A DNA stretch of 64,000 nt from Candidatus Gastranaerophilales bacterium (GTDB lineage: Bacteria; Cyanobacteriota; Vampirovibrionia; Gastranaerophilales; Gastranaerophilaceae): contig JAMPIM010000001.1 in assembly GCA_023662705.1 (NCBI GenBank), positions 50,835-114,834 of the forward strand. Direction: 5' to 3'. Below the pieces are notes generated by a model, which saw only the letters and a list, made by a program, of their open reading frames with translations, did not search any database and was not told where the DNA came from. Of this stretch, positions 52,393 through 61,397 are shown piece after piece (position 1 is the stretch's first letter; each line of letters opens with the position of its first letter). The position numbers were made by a program, and so were the translations under genes.

Positions 52393-52727
52393 TAATCGAG
52401 CTTTTTTGCTTGTGCTTTGATACTTTCTGCCTGTGCTGCAACTTTATAATCCTGACCGGACGGGTCAGACGGTGCCATAGCAGCTTTTATAACAGTATTT
52501 GCCTGCTCAATTGTTTTTTGCGGATTGTTTTTGTCCAATTTAGGCATAGCAATAGAAACATGACCGCCAATAGGGATTCCGTTAGAGTCTTTTTCTATAA
52601 CAATCGGGCCAGCGAGAGATCCTCCTGCATTTTTGTGAGCAAGCTCATGTGCATAAATTTCATTGTAACGCTGACGAATAGCCTGCTGTTCAAGATTTCT
52701 GAATGTAGAAACAGTCATTGAATTCAT
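52383..52727 (-). CDS. small SprA-related putative metallopeptidase
   Basis: A 114-residue protein with the zinc-peptidase helix YAHELAHKNAGG (HExxH near residue 27-31) followed by IGGHVSIAMPKLD and AAMAPSDPSGQDYKVAAQA. This is the layout of the SprA-related family (PF12118), whose members have H-E-x-x-H-x-x-A-G-G and a P-S-x-Q-D block near the end. No signal peptide. The start at ATG 52727 has GAGGTG about 10 nt upstream; the GTG at 52739 is a less likely alternative. Role unknown. Confidence 0.75.
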   Translation of the reverse strand: MNSMTVSTFRNLEQQAIRQRYNEIYAHELAHKNAGGSLAGPIVIEKDSNGIPIGGHVSIAMPKLDKNNPQKTIEQANTVIKAAMAPSDPSGQDYKVAAQAESIKAQAKKLDYYA

Positions 52728-52789
52728 ATAAACACACACCTCAGTGTATATTATTATACAGATTTTTTAGAATTATGCAATAGGTTAAA

Positions 52790-53725
52790 TTATAATAAAA
52801 ATTGGATTGACCAGCCTGCTCCAATACTTATTAAAAGCAGTGTAAATATAATTTTTACGGTATCTTTAAAATCGTTGTGTCTTAAAAGTACAAGCAAGCC
52901 TAAACCTGCGTTTGATAACAATCCGCTCATTGCAGCAGGAAAAGTAATAGAACCTTTTATTAACATCATTGTAACTGCAATAGATACTGCACAATTCGGG
53001 ATTAAACCTACAATTGCAGCAATTACGCATTGCAAATATTTGTGGGATGTATGAAGCAATGAATTTATAGAAACATTTTCCAGTACGAAATTTAAAAACA
53101 ATGTAATTACAATAATAAATGCAAAAATGTTTGCGGTATGTAAAATCGGATGTAATATAAGTTCTTTTTTATTGCCTGTTTCAGGATTATGATTACAGCA
53201 TCCTTCTTCATGAACTTCAATTTCTTCCGGTGTCTCATCCTCTTCTTCAATATTTACACCGACAAAATCAATAAAATATCCTGCTAAAATAGCTATGAAT
53301 AATTTTATTCCCACAATAGGAATAATTAAATGGGCTTTTTCCGGATATGCAAGAAGTATCGGAATACTTTCGTCGGATGTTCCCAAGTAAACTGCAATCA
53401 GGCATCCTCGCGTTAAAAGTTTTCTTGAATATAAACTGCTTGCAATAACTGAAAAACCGCATTGCGGAAGAATGGAAGCTAAAGCACCAACTGCTACAGA
53501 ACTTTTTTTAGCTGTTTTTACCCATCTGTCGATTTTATCCGAGAAATAAAATTCCATTATTTCGATTAAAACAAACGCCAGAAACAAAAGCGGAAGCATG
53601 TGAAAACTGTCTATAACAGCGTCCGCAGCCCAATCAGCCATTGGCAAGTTTTCAATAAACTTATCTAATGGAGCAAATATAATTTCGTTAAAATGATTTA
53701 TTTTTTCAAAAATTTCGATTAACAT
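52790..53725 (-). CDS. putative 10-TM heavy-metal/manganese exporter (ArsP_2 family)
   Basis: A 311-residue membrane protein with about ten helices arranged as two halves. Each half carries a P-x-C motif: LASILPQCGFSVIASSLYSRKLL and AAIVGLIPNCAVSIAVTMMLIKG, both with nearby TSDE or SNAG signatures. This matches the ArsP_2 family (putative metal exporter). The loop between halves holds HEEGCCNHNPE, a possible metal site. I start at ATG 53725, since TTTAAT ends 6 nt before it; upstream in-frame ATGs overlap the divergent gene. Substrate is inferred only from family naming. Confidence 0.78.
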   Translation of the reverse strand: MLIEIFEKINHFNEIIFAPLDKFIENLPMADWAADAVIDSFHMLPLLFLAFVLIEIMEFYFSDKIDRWVKTAKKSSVAVGALASILPQCGFSVIASSLYSRKLLTRGCLIAVYLGTSDESIPILLAYPEKAHLIIPIVGIKLFIAILAGYFIDFVGVNIEEEDETPEEIEVHEEGCCNHNPETGNKKELILHPILHTANIFAFIIVITLFLNFVLENVSINSLLHTSHKYLQCVIAAIVGLIPNCAVSIAVTMMLIKGSITFPAAMSGLLSNAGLGLLVLLRHNDFKDTVKIIFTLLLISIGAGWSIQFLL

Positions 53726-53731
53726 ATTTAT

Positions 53732-53760
53732 ATTAAACTCTTTATTAACATGACAATCAA
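53732..53760 (-). promoter_or_regulatory. promoter of the ArsP_2-family gene, leaderless
   Basis: Minus-strand TTGATT (53760-53755), 17-bp spacer and TTTAAT (53737-53732), then 6 nt to the ATG at 53725. Confidence 0.55.
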
Positions 53761-53789
53761 TCAGGTAAATAACCGAAAAGGAAAAACGC

Positions 53790-54674
53790 ATGTCAAAAAT
53801 TGAAATTAACAAAGAAAAATGTACAAGATGCGGCGCGTGTATTAAGGATTGTATAGCTTACGCCATTGAAGGCGGAACAGACTTGTTTCCGCAAGCTGCT
53901 GAAGGCGGAGAAGAAAGATGTATCGGTTGTACGCACTGTATGGCTGTTTGTCCGACAGGAGCAATTTCTGTTGATGAAAAATCGATTGAAGAAGCATTGA
54001 ATCCGAGTTTGCCAAATCCTGATGATGTACTGGGTTTAATACAATCCAGAAGAAGTATAAGACAATATAAAAATGAAGAAATCTCTCCGGAATTATTTGA
54101 AAAATTAAAAGCTATGCTTCCATATATTCCGACAGGATGTAATACCAATACTTTGCATTTTTCTTTTGTAGAAACAAAATCTGCAATGGATTATTTAAGA
54201 ACCTATGTTCGCACAAGGCTGTTAAAGATTATGGAAAGCCGTTTTATGCCAAAACTTGCAGGCAAGTTTGTTAAATACAAGACTGCTTTTGAAAATGGGG
54301 AAGATGTAATATTTCGCGGAGCACCTCACATGGTAGTCGTGTCTTCGCATATTCATGCCCCTTGTGCTAATGTTGATCCTATTATTGCGCTTTCATATAT
54401 TGAACTCTATGCAAATAGTTTAGGGATTGGAACTTGTTGGTGCGGTTTTGCGCAGGCATGTTTTAAACTTTTACCTCGGCTGTCTGAGATGGTTCAAATC
54501 CCTGATGAATATAAACCCGTATATGTAATGCTTTTAGGGCATCCTGCAGTTAAATACAAGCGTACAACGATTCCTGACAGTTTTCCTGTTACGGCAATTA
54601 CGGGGATTGATGATGTAAAAATGAGCTGGACTAAAAAAGCAAGAAGAATATTGTTGAATTTTATTCGCGGATAA
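53790..54674 (+). CDS. ferredoxin-nitroreductase fusion protein
   Basis: A 294-residue flavin/iron-sulfur enzyme. Residues 1-65 carry two [4Fe-4S] motifs: CTRCGACIKDC and CIGCTHCMAVCP. From about residue 80 the nitroreductase fold follows: LIQSRRSIRQYKNEEI (FMN phosphate site), PTGCNTNTLHFSFVE, GAPHMVVVSS and GIGTCWCGFAQACF. Such fusions take electrons from ferredoxin-type partners to reduce nitro, quinone or related substrates; the substrate here is unknown. AAAAGGA lies 8 nt before the ATG. Divergent from the ArsP_2 gene. Confidence 0.9.
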   Translation: MSKIEINKEKCTRCGACIKDCIAYAIEGGTDLFPQAAEGGEERCIGCTHCMAVCPTGAISVDEKSIEEALNPSLPNPDDVLGLIQSRRSIRQYKNEEISPELFEKLKAMLPYIPTGCNTNTLHFSFVETKSAMDYLRTYVRTRLLKIMESRFMPKLAGKFVKYKTAFENGEDVIFRGAPHMVVVSSHIHAPCANVDPIIALSYIELYANSLGIGTCWCGFAQACFKLLPRLSEMVQIPDEYKPVYVMLLGHPAVKYKRTTIPDSFPVTAITGIDDVKMSWTKKARRILLNFIRG

Positions 54675-54770
54675 TTAATGTAAACCAATGTTACAAATAT
54701 TGTGCAATCTGAAATTACGTTTCTATAAACAACTTTAAATATATGTAAGATTAAGTGAGCTTTATTTGTA

Positions 54771-56630
54771 ATGTCTATTCCTGATATTAAGAATATTTTA
54801 AATACACAATTTACCCGCGACGCAAAAGTTGATTATAAAACTGAAAACCGTGCGGTGAGTATTTGGTTTGAAAAATGGGATACAGACAAAAGCGGTGATT
54901 TTAATGACGCTGAGTGGGCTCAATATCAGGCTGATATGAAAAAAGCTGAAGAACGAAAAGCCGAAATGGAAAAGGTTTTTGTTAATAAAGATACAGTATC
55001 TGCTTATACAATTAAGTTAAATGAATTAGAGAATAAATATAAAGCTCTTGAATCTAAATTCGCTTCAATTGATAATTCATCGTGGGATAAATTGCTTGAA
55101 TTTGAACAACAACACCCGGGACTTATCAGAGAAGGAATTGCTGACAATGATAAACTGCCAAAAGGTGCATACGAATTTGATATTTCAGCACTGGAAGTCG
55201 GAATTTATGATGAAGCAAATGACTGTTTTACAGGAGAATGTTACCAACGCGGTTATGTAGCAGGACTTGAAACATTAACTGATGAAGAAAGACAAGAGTA
55301 TCTGCAACTTTTGGAGAATTCTCTTAATAGTGCAAAAGCTTTGAGAGAATATGTCGAAGAGGCAAATTCTTTGGAGGCTGAATATGATAAATGCGCTGCT
55401 CTCAAGGATATGGCAGAAACAGGTGTTTTTAATGATGTACTTTCTCCAAAAGATGAAACTCGTTTGTATTCACAATATGTAAATATCAGAAATAATGCGA
55501 ATCCTTTTTATAAAGAAATTAAAGAAGTTGAACAAAAAATGACTGCTTTAAGATTAAAAGGTACAAAAACTGATGCGGATTTAAAACAAATTGAGCAATA
55601 CCAAATCCAATTAAATCAGCTCTATGCAGCAAGTAGTCAATGGTGTTTGGCTGATTGTGACGAAAGACCGTCTCTTGATGAAGAAGATGCTGCTGAAGAA
55701 ATACCTGCTCCTAAGTTTCAACTTACCGATTTATCAGGAACCGTATCTTACAGTGATGGCAATCTTAGCGAAATAAATTCTGTTGGTGTAGTTTGGAATC
55801 CGAATGATTCGGTCAATTTATCAGCTAATTTTAATCATACAGTGGCAATGTCAAGTGACGATAAGAATATTTCAAACAGTGTAGATGCGAACTTGGAAGT
55901 CGGATACAGCAATGATGATTTTAATGCAGCTGCGACTGCAAATATTAATCATACCCCTGAAATGACTACTTATACTCAGGGAGTAAATTTATCTTATCAA
56001 AATCTTTCAGCTGACGTTACAGAAACTATTAATTCAACAGAAGAAGGACAGGTTAATACAACAAGTGCTTCATTAACCTATAAAGCGGGAAAATATACAA
56101 CAACGGGTAATGCAGAGTTTACTGAAAGCGGTAATACCTTCGGATTATCTTCATCTGCGGATTATAATGTTGCATTAGGTTCAAGTGCAAGTTTGAAAAT
56201 CAGCCCTAAAATCAGCGGATCTTATAATGATGCTACAAGAGACTGGATGTTGACTCCTACTATGAATCTTTACAGTGAAATTCAAGGGGAGAATGCAAAA
56301 GCAATCTTTACTGCAAATGAATCACATGTAACAACTTTTGGAAGAGAAGCGGTTTCAATGAACCATAATTTTACGGCGACAGGTAATGTAGAAGTAAAAA
56401 ATTGGTCTTTTGGCGCTAAGTTCAATGATTCTGATACTCCTGATTCACATTCAAATACTTATGGCCTTAATGCAAGTTATAAAATCAATGATGTTGGAAC
56501 GATTAGAGCAGAGGTTTCTCATGAAGTTTCAAGAACGAAAGGTTCGGCAGAACGTACAAATTCTAACATGTTTACAATATCTTTTGCTGCTCCTCTTGAT
56601 GCTATCGGAAAATTATTTGGGAAGAAATAA
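54771..56630 (+). CDS. EF-hand/coiled-coil protein with C-terminal beta-barrel-like domain, no signal peptide
   Basis: A 619-residue protein of unusual build. Near residues 36-48 lies a calcium-loop motif DTDKSGDFNDAEW (EF-hand type). Residues 55-300 are helical/coiled coil with scattered acidic stretches and four Cys. From about residue 320 to the C-terminus come many short alternating strands (for example INSVGVVWNPNDSVNLSAN, SADVTETINS, TTGNAEFTE), with polar/hydrophobic alternation typical of outer-membrane beta-barrels. There is no N-terminal signal peptide, which is unexpected for a barrel. I do not recognise the family. A strong terminator follows. Confidence 0.72.
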   Translation: MSIPDIKNILNTQFTRDAKVDYKTENRAVSIWFEKWDTDKSGDFNDAEWAQYQADMKKAEERKAEMEKVFVNKDTVSAYTIKLNELENKYKALESKFASIDNSSWDKLLEFEQQHPGLIREGIADNDKLPKGAYEFDISALEVGIYDEANDCFTGECYQRGYVAGLETLTDEERQEYLQLLENSLNSAKALREYVEEANSLEAEYDKCAALKDMAETGVFNDVLSPKDETRLYSQYVNIRNNANPFYKEIKEVEQKMTALRLKGTKTDADLKQIEQYQIQLNQLYAASSQWCLADCDERPSLDEEDAAEEIPAPKFQLTDLSGTVSYSDGNLSEINSVGVVWNPNDSVNLSANFNHTVAMSSDDKNISNSVDANLEVGYSNDDFNAAATANINHTPEMTTYTQGVNLSYQNLSADVTETINSTEEGQVNTTSASLTYKAGKYTTTGNAEFTESGNTFGLSSSADYNVALGSSASLKISPKISGSYNDATRDWMLTPTMNLYSEIQGENAKAIFTANESHVTTFGREAVSMNHNFTATGNVEVKNWSFGAKFNDSDTPDSHSNTYGLNASYKINDVGTIRAEVSHEVSRTKGSAERTNSNMFTISFAAPLDAIGKLFGKK

Positions 56631-56663
56631 AAAAAGGCGGCTCGGAACGAGCCGCCTTTTTTT
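56631..56663. terminator. bidirectional terminator
   Basis: A 14-bp stem with core AAGGCGGCTCG / CGAGCCGCCTT, loop GAA and seven T. It lies between the convergent 54771-56630 gene and the ferredoxin gene. Confidence 0.9.
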
Positions 56664-56671
56664 GTGAATTA

Positions 56672-56848
56672 TTATTCAACTTCAATTGCGCTTACAGGGC
56701 AAGCATCAGCTGCTTCTTTAACACAATCTTCGTTACCTGCAACTGCGTCTTCTTTAACGCATGCTCTATCTTCAACAGTGAATACAGCATCGCAAATTGA
56801 TTCGCAAGCGCCGCATCCGATACATGAATCATTAACTTTTACGTTCAT
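56672..56848 (-). CDS. small [4Fe-4S] ferredoxin
   Basis: A 58-residue ferredoxin. Cluster ligands are CIGCGAC (Cys 9, 12, 15) and the distal Cys of ACPVSAIEVE (Cys 50). Two further Cys (19 in ESIC and 42 in EDC) match the disulfide pair of the Thermotoga-type single-cluster ferredoxins. The N-terminus MNVKVND is typical. AAAGGAG lies before the ATG. An obvious candidate electron donor for the iron-sulfur and flavin enzymes in this region. Confidence 0.93.
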   Translation of the reverse strand: MNVKVNDSCIGCGACESICDAVFTVEDRACVKEDAVAGNEDCVKEAADACPVSAIEVE

Positions 56849-56919
56849 TATTAATTCTCCTTTTTCTATAATATCTTCCTTTTAGGGAAGTATACTTATT
56901 ATAACTCAAATTTAAAAAT

Positions 56920-58104
56920 TTAAAATAACCAATTTTCTATACGCTTAGCTATTGAATCAAAACCAAGAGTTAAGCCCAAATCTTTTGGTTCAATGCCTTT
57001 TGAATAGTAAAGAACAGGAACATATTCTCTTGTATGGTCTGTTCCTTCTACAGTCGGGTCACAACCGTGGTCAGCGGTGATTATTAATAAATCGTCTTCA
57101 CTAATTAAAGGCAGAATTTCTTCTAAATAATCATCAATTTCTTCAATCGCTTTGCCATAGCCTTCTGCATTGTTTCTGTGTCCGAAAAGCATATCTGTAT
57201 CAACAAGGTTTGTAAAGATTATTTCTCTGTCTTCGTCTGTGATATTTACCCCTTCATATTTCATTTCAGCAAGTGGAAGCTCTTCTTTTAATGCTTTTAG
57301 AGTAAGTTCCAACCCTTCTTTGTTAGAGCCTGTGTGGATTGCATGAGTAATACCTTTTTTAGAGAAAATATCTTCAATTTTTCCGATACCGATTACTTTT
57401 GCTCCTTTTGATTTCACTCTGTCCAATACGGTTTCTTTAGGCGGAACCATTGAATAATCGCGTCTGTCTTTTGATATTCTGGTTGGTTTGCCGTCAATAA
57501 CTTTATAAGGACGTGCAATAACACGTGCCACATTATAACTTCCTTCATCTAACAATCTGCGAGCTGTTTCGCACCAGCTGTAAAGCGTTTCAAGCGGGAT
57601 TAAATCAGTATCAACCGCAATTTGGTAAACGCTGTCTGCGGATGTATAAACAATAGGATATTTAGTTGCGTGGTGTTCGTCGTTTAATTGTTCGATAATA
57701 GCAGTTCCGCTAGCAGGAATGTTTGCTAAGATTCCGCCGCAATTTGTTTCTGCAATAAATTTATCCAAAAGTTCTTGCGGGAATCCCTGAGGGAATGTTG
57801 CAAAAGGTTTTTCGCTGACAAGCCCTGCAATTTCCCAGTGTCCTGTTGTTGTATCTTTACCTTTTGATTTTTCCTGAAGAGTTCCATATTGTCCCATTGG
57901 TGTGGATGTTTTTTCAATGCCTTCAAAATCTTGAATATTTCCTAAGCCTAAAGCTTCAAGAACAGGAACATCAAGACCTTTGTTAAACGCACAGACATTT
58001 CTTAAAGTATTACATTGTTCTGTGTCGCCAAATTCATTGCAATCAGGCATTGCGCCGATTCCCATTGAGTCAATTACAATAATTACCGCACGTTTTTTAC
58101 TCAT
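56920..58104 (-). CDS. deoB: phosphopentomutase DeoB
   Basis: Interconverts ribose-1-phosphate and ribose-5-phosphate (and the deoxy forms) in nucleoside salvage. Alkaline-phosphatase-fold metal sites: VIDSMGIGAMPD (near residues 10-21), the nucleophile Thr in KDTTTGHWE (near 85) and ITADHGCDPT and GTDHTREYVP near 330-345. Length 394. The start at 58104 has AGAGGTG 5 nt upstream; an in-frame ATG at 58158 is rejected. No other deo genes are nearby. Confidence 0.95.
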   Translation of the reverse strand: MSKKRAVIIVIDSMGIGAMPDCNEFGDTEQCNTLRNVCAFNKGLDVPVLEALGLGNIQDFEGIEKTSTPMGQYGTLQEKSKGKDTTTGHWEIAGLVSEKPFATFPQGFPQELLDKFIAETNCGGILANIPASGTAIIEQLNDEHHATKYPIVYTSADSVYQIAVDTDLIPLETLYSWCETARRLLDEGSYNVARVIARPYKVIDGKPTRISKDRRDYSMVPPKETVLDRVKSKGAKVIGIGKIEDIFSKKGITHAIHTGSNKEGLELTLKALKEELPLAEMKYEGVNITDEDREIIFTNLVDTDMLFGHRNNAEGYGKAIEEIDDYLEEILPLISEDDLLIITADHGCDPTVEGTDHTREYVPVLYYSKGIEPKDLGLTLGFDSIAKRIENWLF

Positions 58105-58211
58105 AAACACCTCTGAATTGTTAAGTATGTAACAAATTTTTAAACCTTTGGAATCCAAAGTCTAAAAAAGACTTTTATATTATAGCACAAGATTAAGATG
58201 GAGATAGTTTT

Positions 58212-58898
58212 ATGGCAGATGTCTGGAAAATCGGACAAGATGTAAAAGCTGATAAATTTTATGATGAAGCTAAATATTTTATTCCTGGTTGTAAAATGTA
58301 TGGTAAAAGCGAAATCAATGCTGCTACCAGATTAACTGCTGTCTGTAATGAAATGTCAAAAACTTATGACCAGATTATATTAGACCAAAACGATTATCTT
58401 GTAGAAATTGATGCTTCTTTGGATGAGATTTCAGGACTTGAATATGATTTGGAAGCAAAAGTTAAACAATTGGAAGCTGAAATTGAAGAGCTTCTTAAGA
58501 AAAAAGAAGACGGAACTATTACTCCTGAGGAAGAAGCAGAGCTTGAAACAAAAAATGTTGAGATAAATAATCTTACATCACAGACCAATACTCAAATAGC
58601 TGCTAAGAATAATGAATTAACAAAAAATGCCGATAAAGCAGGTGAAGCTGACAGAAAATCAAAAGCGGAAGTTGCAACTAATTATGGCGAAACTGCTGTT
58701 GAAAAAGGACAACCATTATCAGAAACAAAAGACAAAAGAAAATCTTTCTGGAGAAAGCTTTTTGGCGGCTGGAATAAACAAGCAGAAAGAGATGCCGGCA
58801 AAAAACTTTTAGAAGCAGGAAGCGGTTTGCTGGAACAAGTTCAGAACTCTTCTGATATTGATAACGAAATTGCAAAGAAAACAAAAAAATCTGTATAA
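58212..58898 (+). CDS. hypothetical coiled-coil protein
   Basis: A 228-residue protein with a small N-terminal region containing two Cys (IPGCKMYG, TAVCNEM). A long coiled coil spans about 65-150 (heptads such as LEAEIEELLKKKEDG and EEEAELETKNVEINNL). A Trp-rich basic segment (KRKSFWRKLFGGWNKQ) and a Lys-rich tail follow. No signal peptide. GGAG precedes the ATG. Function unknown. It sits upstream of nusB, 60 nt away. Confidence 0.7.
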   Translation: MADVWKIGQDVKADKFYDEAKYFIPGCKMYGKSEINAATRLTAVCNEMSKTYDQIILDQNDYLVEIDASLDEISGLEYDLEAKVKQLEAEIEELLKKKEDGTITPEEEAELETKNVEINNLTSQTNTQIAAKNNELTKNADKAGEADRKSKAEVATNYGETAVEKGQPLSETKDKRKSFWRKLFGGWNKQAERDAGKKLLEAGSGLLEQVQNSSDIDNEIAKKTKKSV

Positions 58899-58958
58899 AA
58901 ATAAATTCTTTCATGCTAACATAATCCTATATTTAAAAATAAATATAGGAGACAAATT

Positions 58959-59618
58959 ATGCAAGCCAGACGCGCATCAAGAGAATTAGCACTTATACTT
59001 TTTTCTCAGTTTGAAAAAGAAATAACACATTACTCACGTAAAGATTTTGAAGATATAATGCTTAAATCAGTTAGAATTCTTTCTAACTCAGCTTCAGAAG
59101 AAATTAAACTAACAGTTGGTTCTTTAATCGATATTAAAGCAATGTTGGATGATTACGAAGCTGAACACGAAAGCAACTTGGCTCGTCCTTTGGGAGCTAA
59201 GAACAAACCTGTTCAAATCCCTATGACTGATGATATGCAGGCAAAAGTTGAAACAATGCTTGATGTAGCTGAAAAAGCAATTTTAGCATTGGAAATCGCT
59301 GAATTTACAACATTAGAAAACCAATCTGATGTTAAAAATTACACAGTAGAAATCGCAGAGCAATTCAAGCTTAACCACAAAGATATTGATGCTGAAATCC
59401 AGAAATATGCTAACGGCTGGGATATTTCAAGACTTGTTAAAATGGACAAAGATATTTTGAGAATTGCAATTACGGAACTTCTTTATATCAAAGATGCTCC
59501 ATTGAAAGTTGTTGTTGATGAAGCAGTTGAACTTGCTAAAAAATACTCAACAGAAGATTCTTCATCTTTTGTAAACGGTATCTTAGCAAAAGTTATTGTA
59601 GAAAACGGACTTAAGTAA
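58959..59618 (+). CDS. nusB: transcription antitermination factor NusB
   Basis: RNA-binding factor for rRNA antitermination. The N-terminal SRELALILFSQFEKE and the C-terminal half (KMDKDILRIAITELLYI, PLKVVVDEAVELAKKYS and SSFVNGILAKV) are family signatures. At 219 residues it is longer than E. coli NusB (about 140) because of an extended middle helix region (about 45-130), as in cyanobacterial NusB. GGAG lies before the ATG. ftsY starts directly after its stop codon. Confidence 0.93.
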   Translation: MQARRASRELALILFSQFEKEITHYSRKDFEDIMLKSVRILSNSASEEIKLTVGSLIDIKAMLDDYEAEHESNLARPLGAKNKPVQIPMTDDMQAKVETMLDVAEKAILALEIAEFTTLENQSDVKNYTVEIAEQFKLNHKDIDAEIQKYANGWDISRLVKMDKDILRIAITELLYIKDAPLKVVVDEAVELAKKYSTEDSSSFVNGILAKVIVENGLK

Positions 59619-60518
59619 ATGTTTAATCTTTTTGACAAACTCAAAACCACGGTTTCCAAAACAGCGCAAGCGCTTGTCGGAAATGTTGTAGACACAGTTT
59701 CGGAAGAAGCCGAGTTTAGTGAGTTTGTCTTGGATGATATGGAAGATATTCTTATCTCGGCTGATTTGGGTGTGAATTATGCTACCGAATTGACTGATAA
59801 GCTTCGTAATCAATCTAAAATTAAACCGTCTGAAGTTAAAAAATTTCTAGAAGATGAATTCCTTAAAACTCTTGATGAAGCAGGTTCAAGCGAATTAAAC
59901 TTCAAAGAGGGAGAATTAAATATTTATTTTATTACGGGTGTAAACGGTGCAGGTAAAACAACCCTCATCGGCAAGATGGCTTATATGTTTAAAGAACAGG
60001 GCAAGCGGGTTTTGATTGCAGCGGGTGATACATTCCGTGCTGCGGCGGAAGAGCAGGTTGATATCTGGTCAAAGCGTTCAGGCGCGGATATTGTGAGGCG
60101 TGATAAAGCAGACCCTGCTTCCGTTGTATATGAAGCTATTCAAAAAGCTAAAAACGAAAATTATGACGTAATCTTAGTTGATACAGCGGGGCGTTTGCAG
60201 AATAAGTTCAATTTAATGGAAGAACTTTCTAAGATTAAAACAGTTATTGATAAAAATGCTCCTGAAAGTTTGCGTGAAAGCATGCTTGTAATTGATGCTA
60301 ACACGGGGCAAAACGGCTTACAGCAAGCAAAAGTATTCAAAGAGTGTGTAAACCTTACAGCGGTTGCTTTGACTAAACTCGATGGTTCAGCAAAAGGCGC
60401 TATTGTGCTTGCAATTGCAAAAGATTTAAGCCTTCCTGTCAAGTTAGTTGGTGTTGGTGAAAAGATGGAAGACTTAAAACCTTTTGAATCAAAAGAATTT
60501 ATTAAAGCATTATTTTAA
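59619..60518 (+). CDS. ftsY: signal recognition particle receptor FtsY
   Basis: SRP receptor GTPase targeting membrane proteins to SecYEG. The N domain is at about residues 15-90; the G domain has GVNGAGKTTLIGK (G1), AAGDTFRAAAEEQ, DTAGRLQNK (G3), TKLDGSAKGA (G4) and GVGEKMEDLKPF (G5). Length 299, without the long acidic A domain of E. coli FtsY, as in many bacteria. It begins directly after nusB, so the two are co-transcribed. Its last 9 nt overlap convergent bioB. Confidence 0.96.
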   Translation: MFNLFDKLKTTVSKTAQALVGNVVDTVSEEAEFSEFVLDDMEDILISADLGVNYATELTDKLRNQSKIKPSEVKKFLEDEFLKTLDEAGSSELNFKEGELNIYFITGVNGAGKTTLIGKMAYMFKEQGKRVLIAAGDTFRAAAEEQVDIWSKRSGADIVRRDKADPASVVYEAIQKAKNENYDVILVDTAGRLQNKFNLMEELSKIKTVIDKNAPESLRESMLVIDANTGQNGLQQAKVFKECVNLTAVALTKLDGSAKGAIVLAIAKDLSLPVKLVGVGEKMEDLKPFESKEFIKALF

Positions 60519-61397
60519 TAAAATATCTTTTGATATTTCATTTCCTTTTGTTGTTAAATAATCACCTGCAAGGAGTCCGTTAATACCTGCTTTTAATCCT
60601 AATAATTGTGCTTCTTCGGATAATCTTGTATTTCTGCCTCCTGCATAACGTAAAATAGTTTTTGGCATTGCAAGTCTGAATATACAGATAGTTTTTAGAA
60701 CTTCTTCTTCTGTAATCTTATCTTCATAGTCTTCCAGAGGAGTTCCTTTAATCGGATTTAGAACATTAATAGGAACCGTTTTAGGATTAAGTTCTGCTAA
60801 AGCAAGCGCCATATCAACTCTGTCTTCGCGTGTTTCTCCCATACCGATAATAACTCCTGTACAGGCTTCGATACCGTTTTTAGTAATCATTTTTACCGTA
60901 TTAATTCGGTCTTCAAATGTGTGAGTTGTGCAGATTTTTTCGTGATAGTTTTTAGAAGTGTTGATATTGTGATTAAATCTTTCAACTCCTGCCTCTTTTA
61001 TCTGTTTAATCTGTTCTTCTGTTAAAAGTCCTAAAGAAGCGCAGCAGTGGATTCCTTCGATTGAAGCAACAGCTTTAATCATTTCTAAGATTTTTTCAAA
61101 ATCCTTGCCGCTTTCACCGCGTCCAGAGGTTACGATACAGAATCTTGTAGCTCCGTTTTCTTTAGCTTTTAGTGCTGCCTGGCGAACTTCTTCGACTTCA
61201 AGAAGCGGATGACAATGAATTTCTGCATGGTTATGAATACTTTGTGAACAGTATTTGCAGTTCTCTCCGCATTTACCTGTTTTTGCGCTTATGATTGAAC
61301 AAACTTCAAGCTCACGATTGAACGGAAGTTTTTCAACTTTTGCGATAAGTTCTTCTAAATCTAAATCATATAATTTTAGTAATTCGTTTTTGTTCAT
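60510..61397 (-). CDS. bioB: biotin synthase BioB
   Basis: Radical SAM enzyme inserting sulfur into dethiobiotin. The CxxxCxxC cluster is CGENCKYCSQS (near residues 45-55). A conserved C near 115 (HCCASLG) and Cys/Arg ligands of the sulfur-donating [2Fe-2S] region (GIEACTGVIIGMGE, ILRYAGGR) are present. Length 295. The ATG overlaps the mnmA stop (ATGA) and GGAGGA lies 9 nt upstream. Third gene of nadA-mnmA-bioB; no other biotin genes in the window. Confidence 0.94.
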   Translation of the reverse strand: MNKNELLKLYDLDLEELIAKVEKLPFNRELEVCSIISAKTGKCGENCKYCSQSIHNHAEIHCHPLLEVEEVRQAALKAKENGATRFCIVTSGRGESGKDFEKILEMIKAVASIEGIHCCASLGLLTEEQIKQIKEAGVERFNHNINTSKNYHEKICTTHTFEDRINTVKMITKNGIEACTGVIIGMGETREDRVDMALALAELNPKTVPINVLNPIKGTPLEDYEDKITEEEVLKTICIFRLAMPKTILRYAGGRNTRLSEEAQLLGLKAGINGLLAGDYLTTKGNEISKDILLK

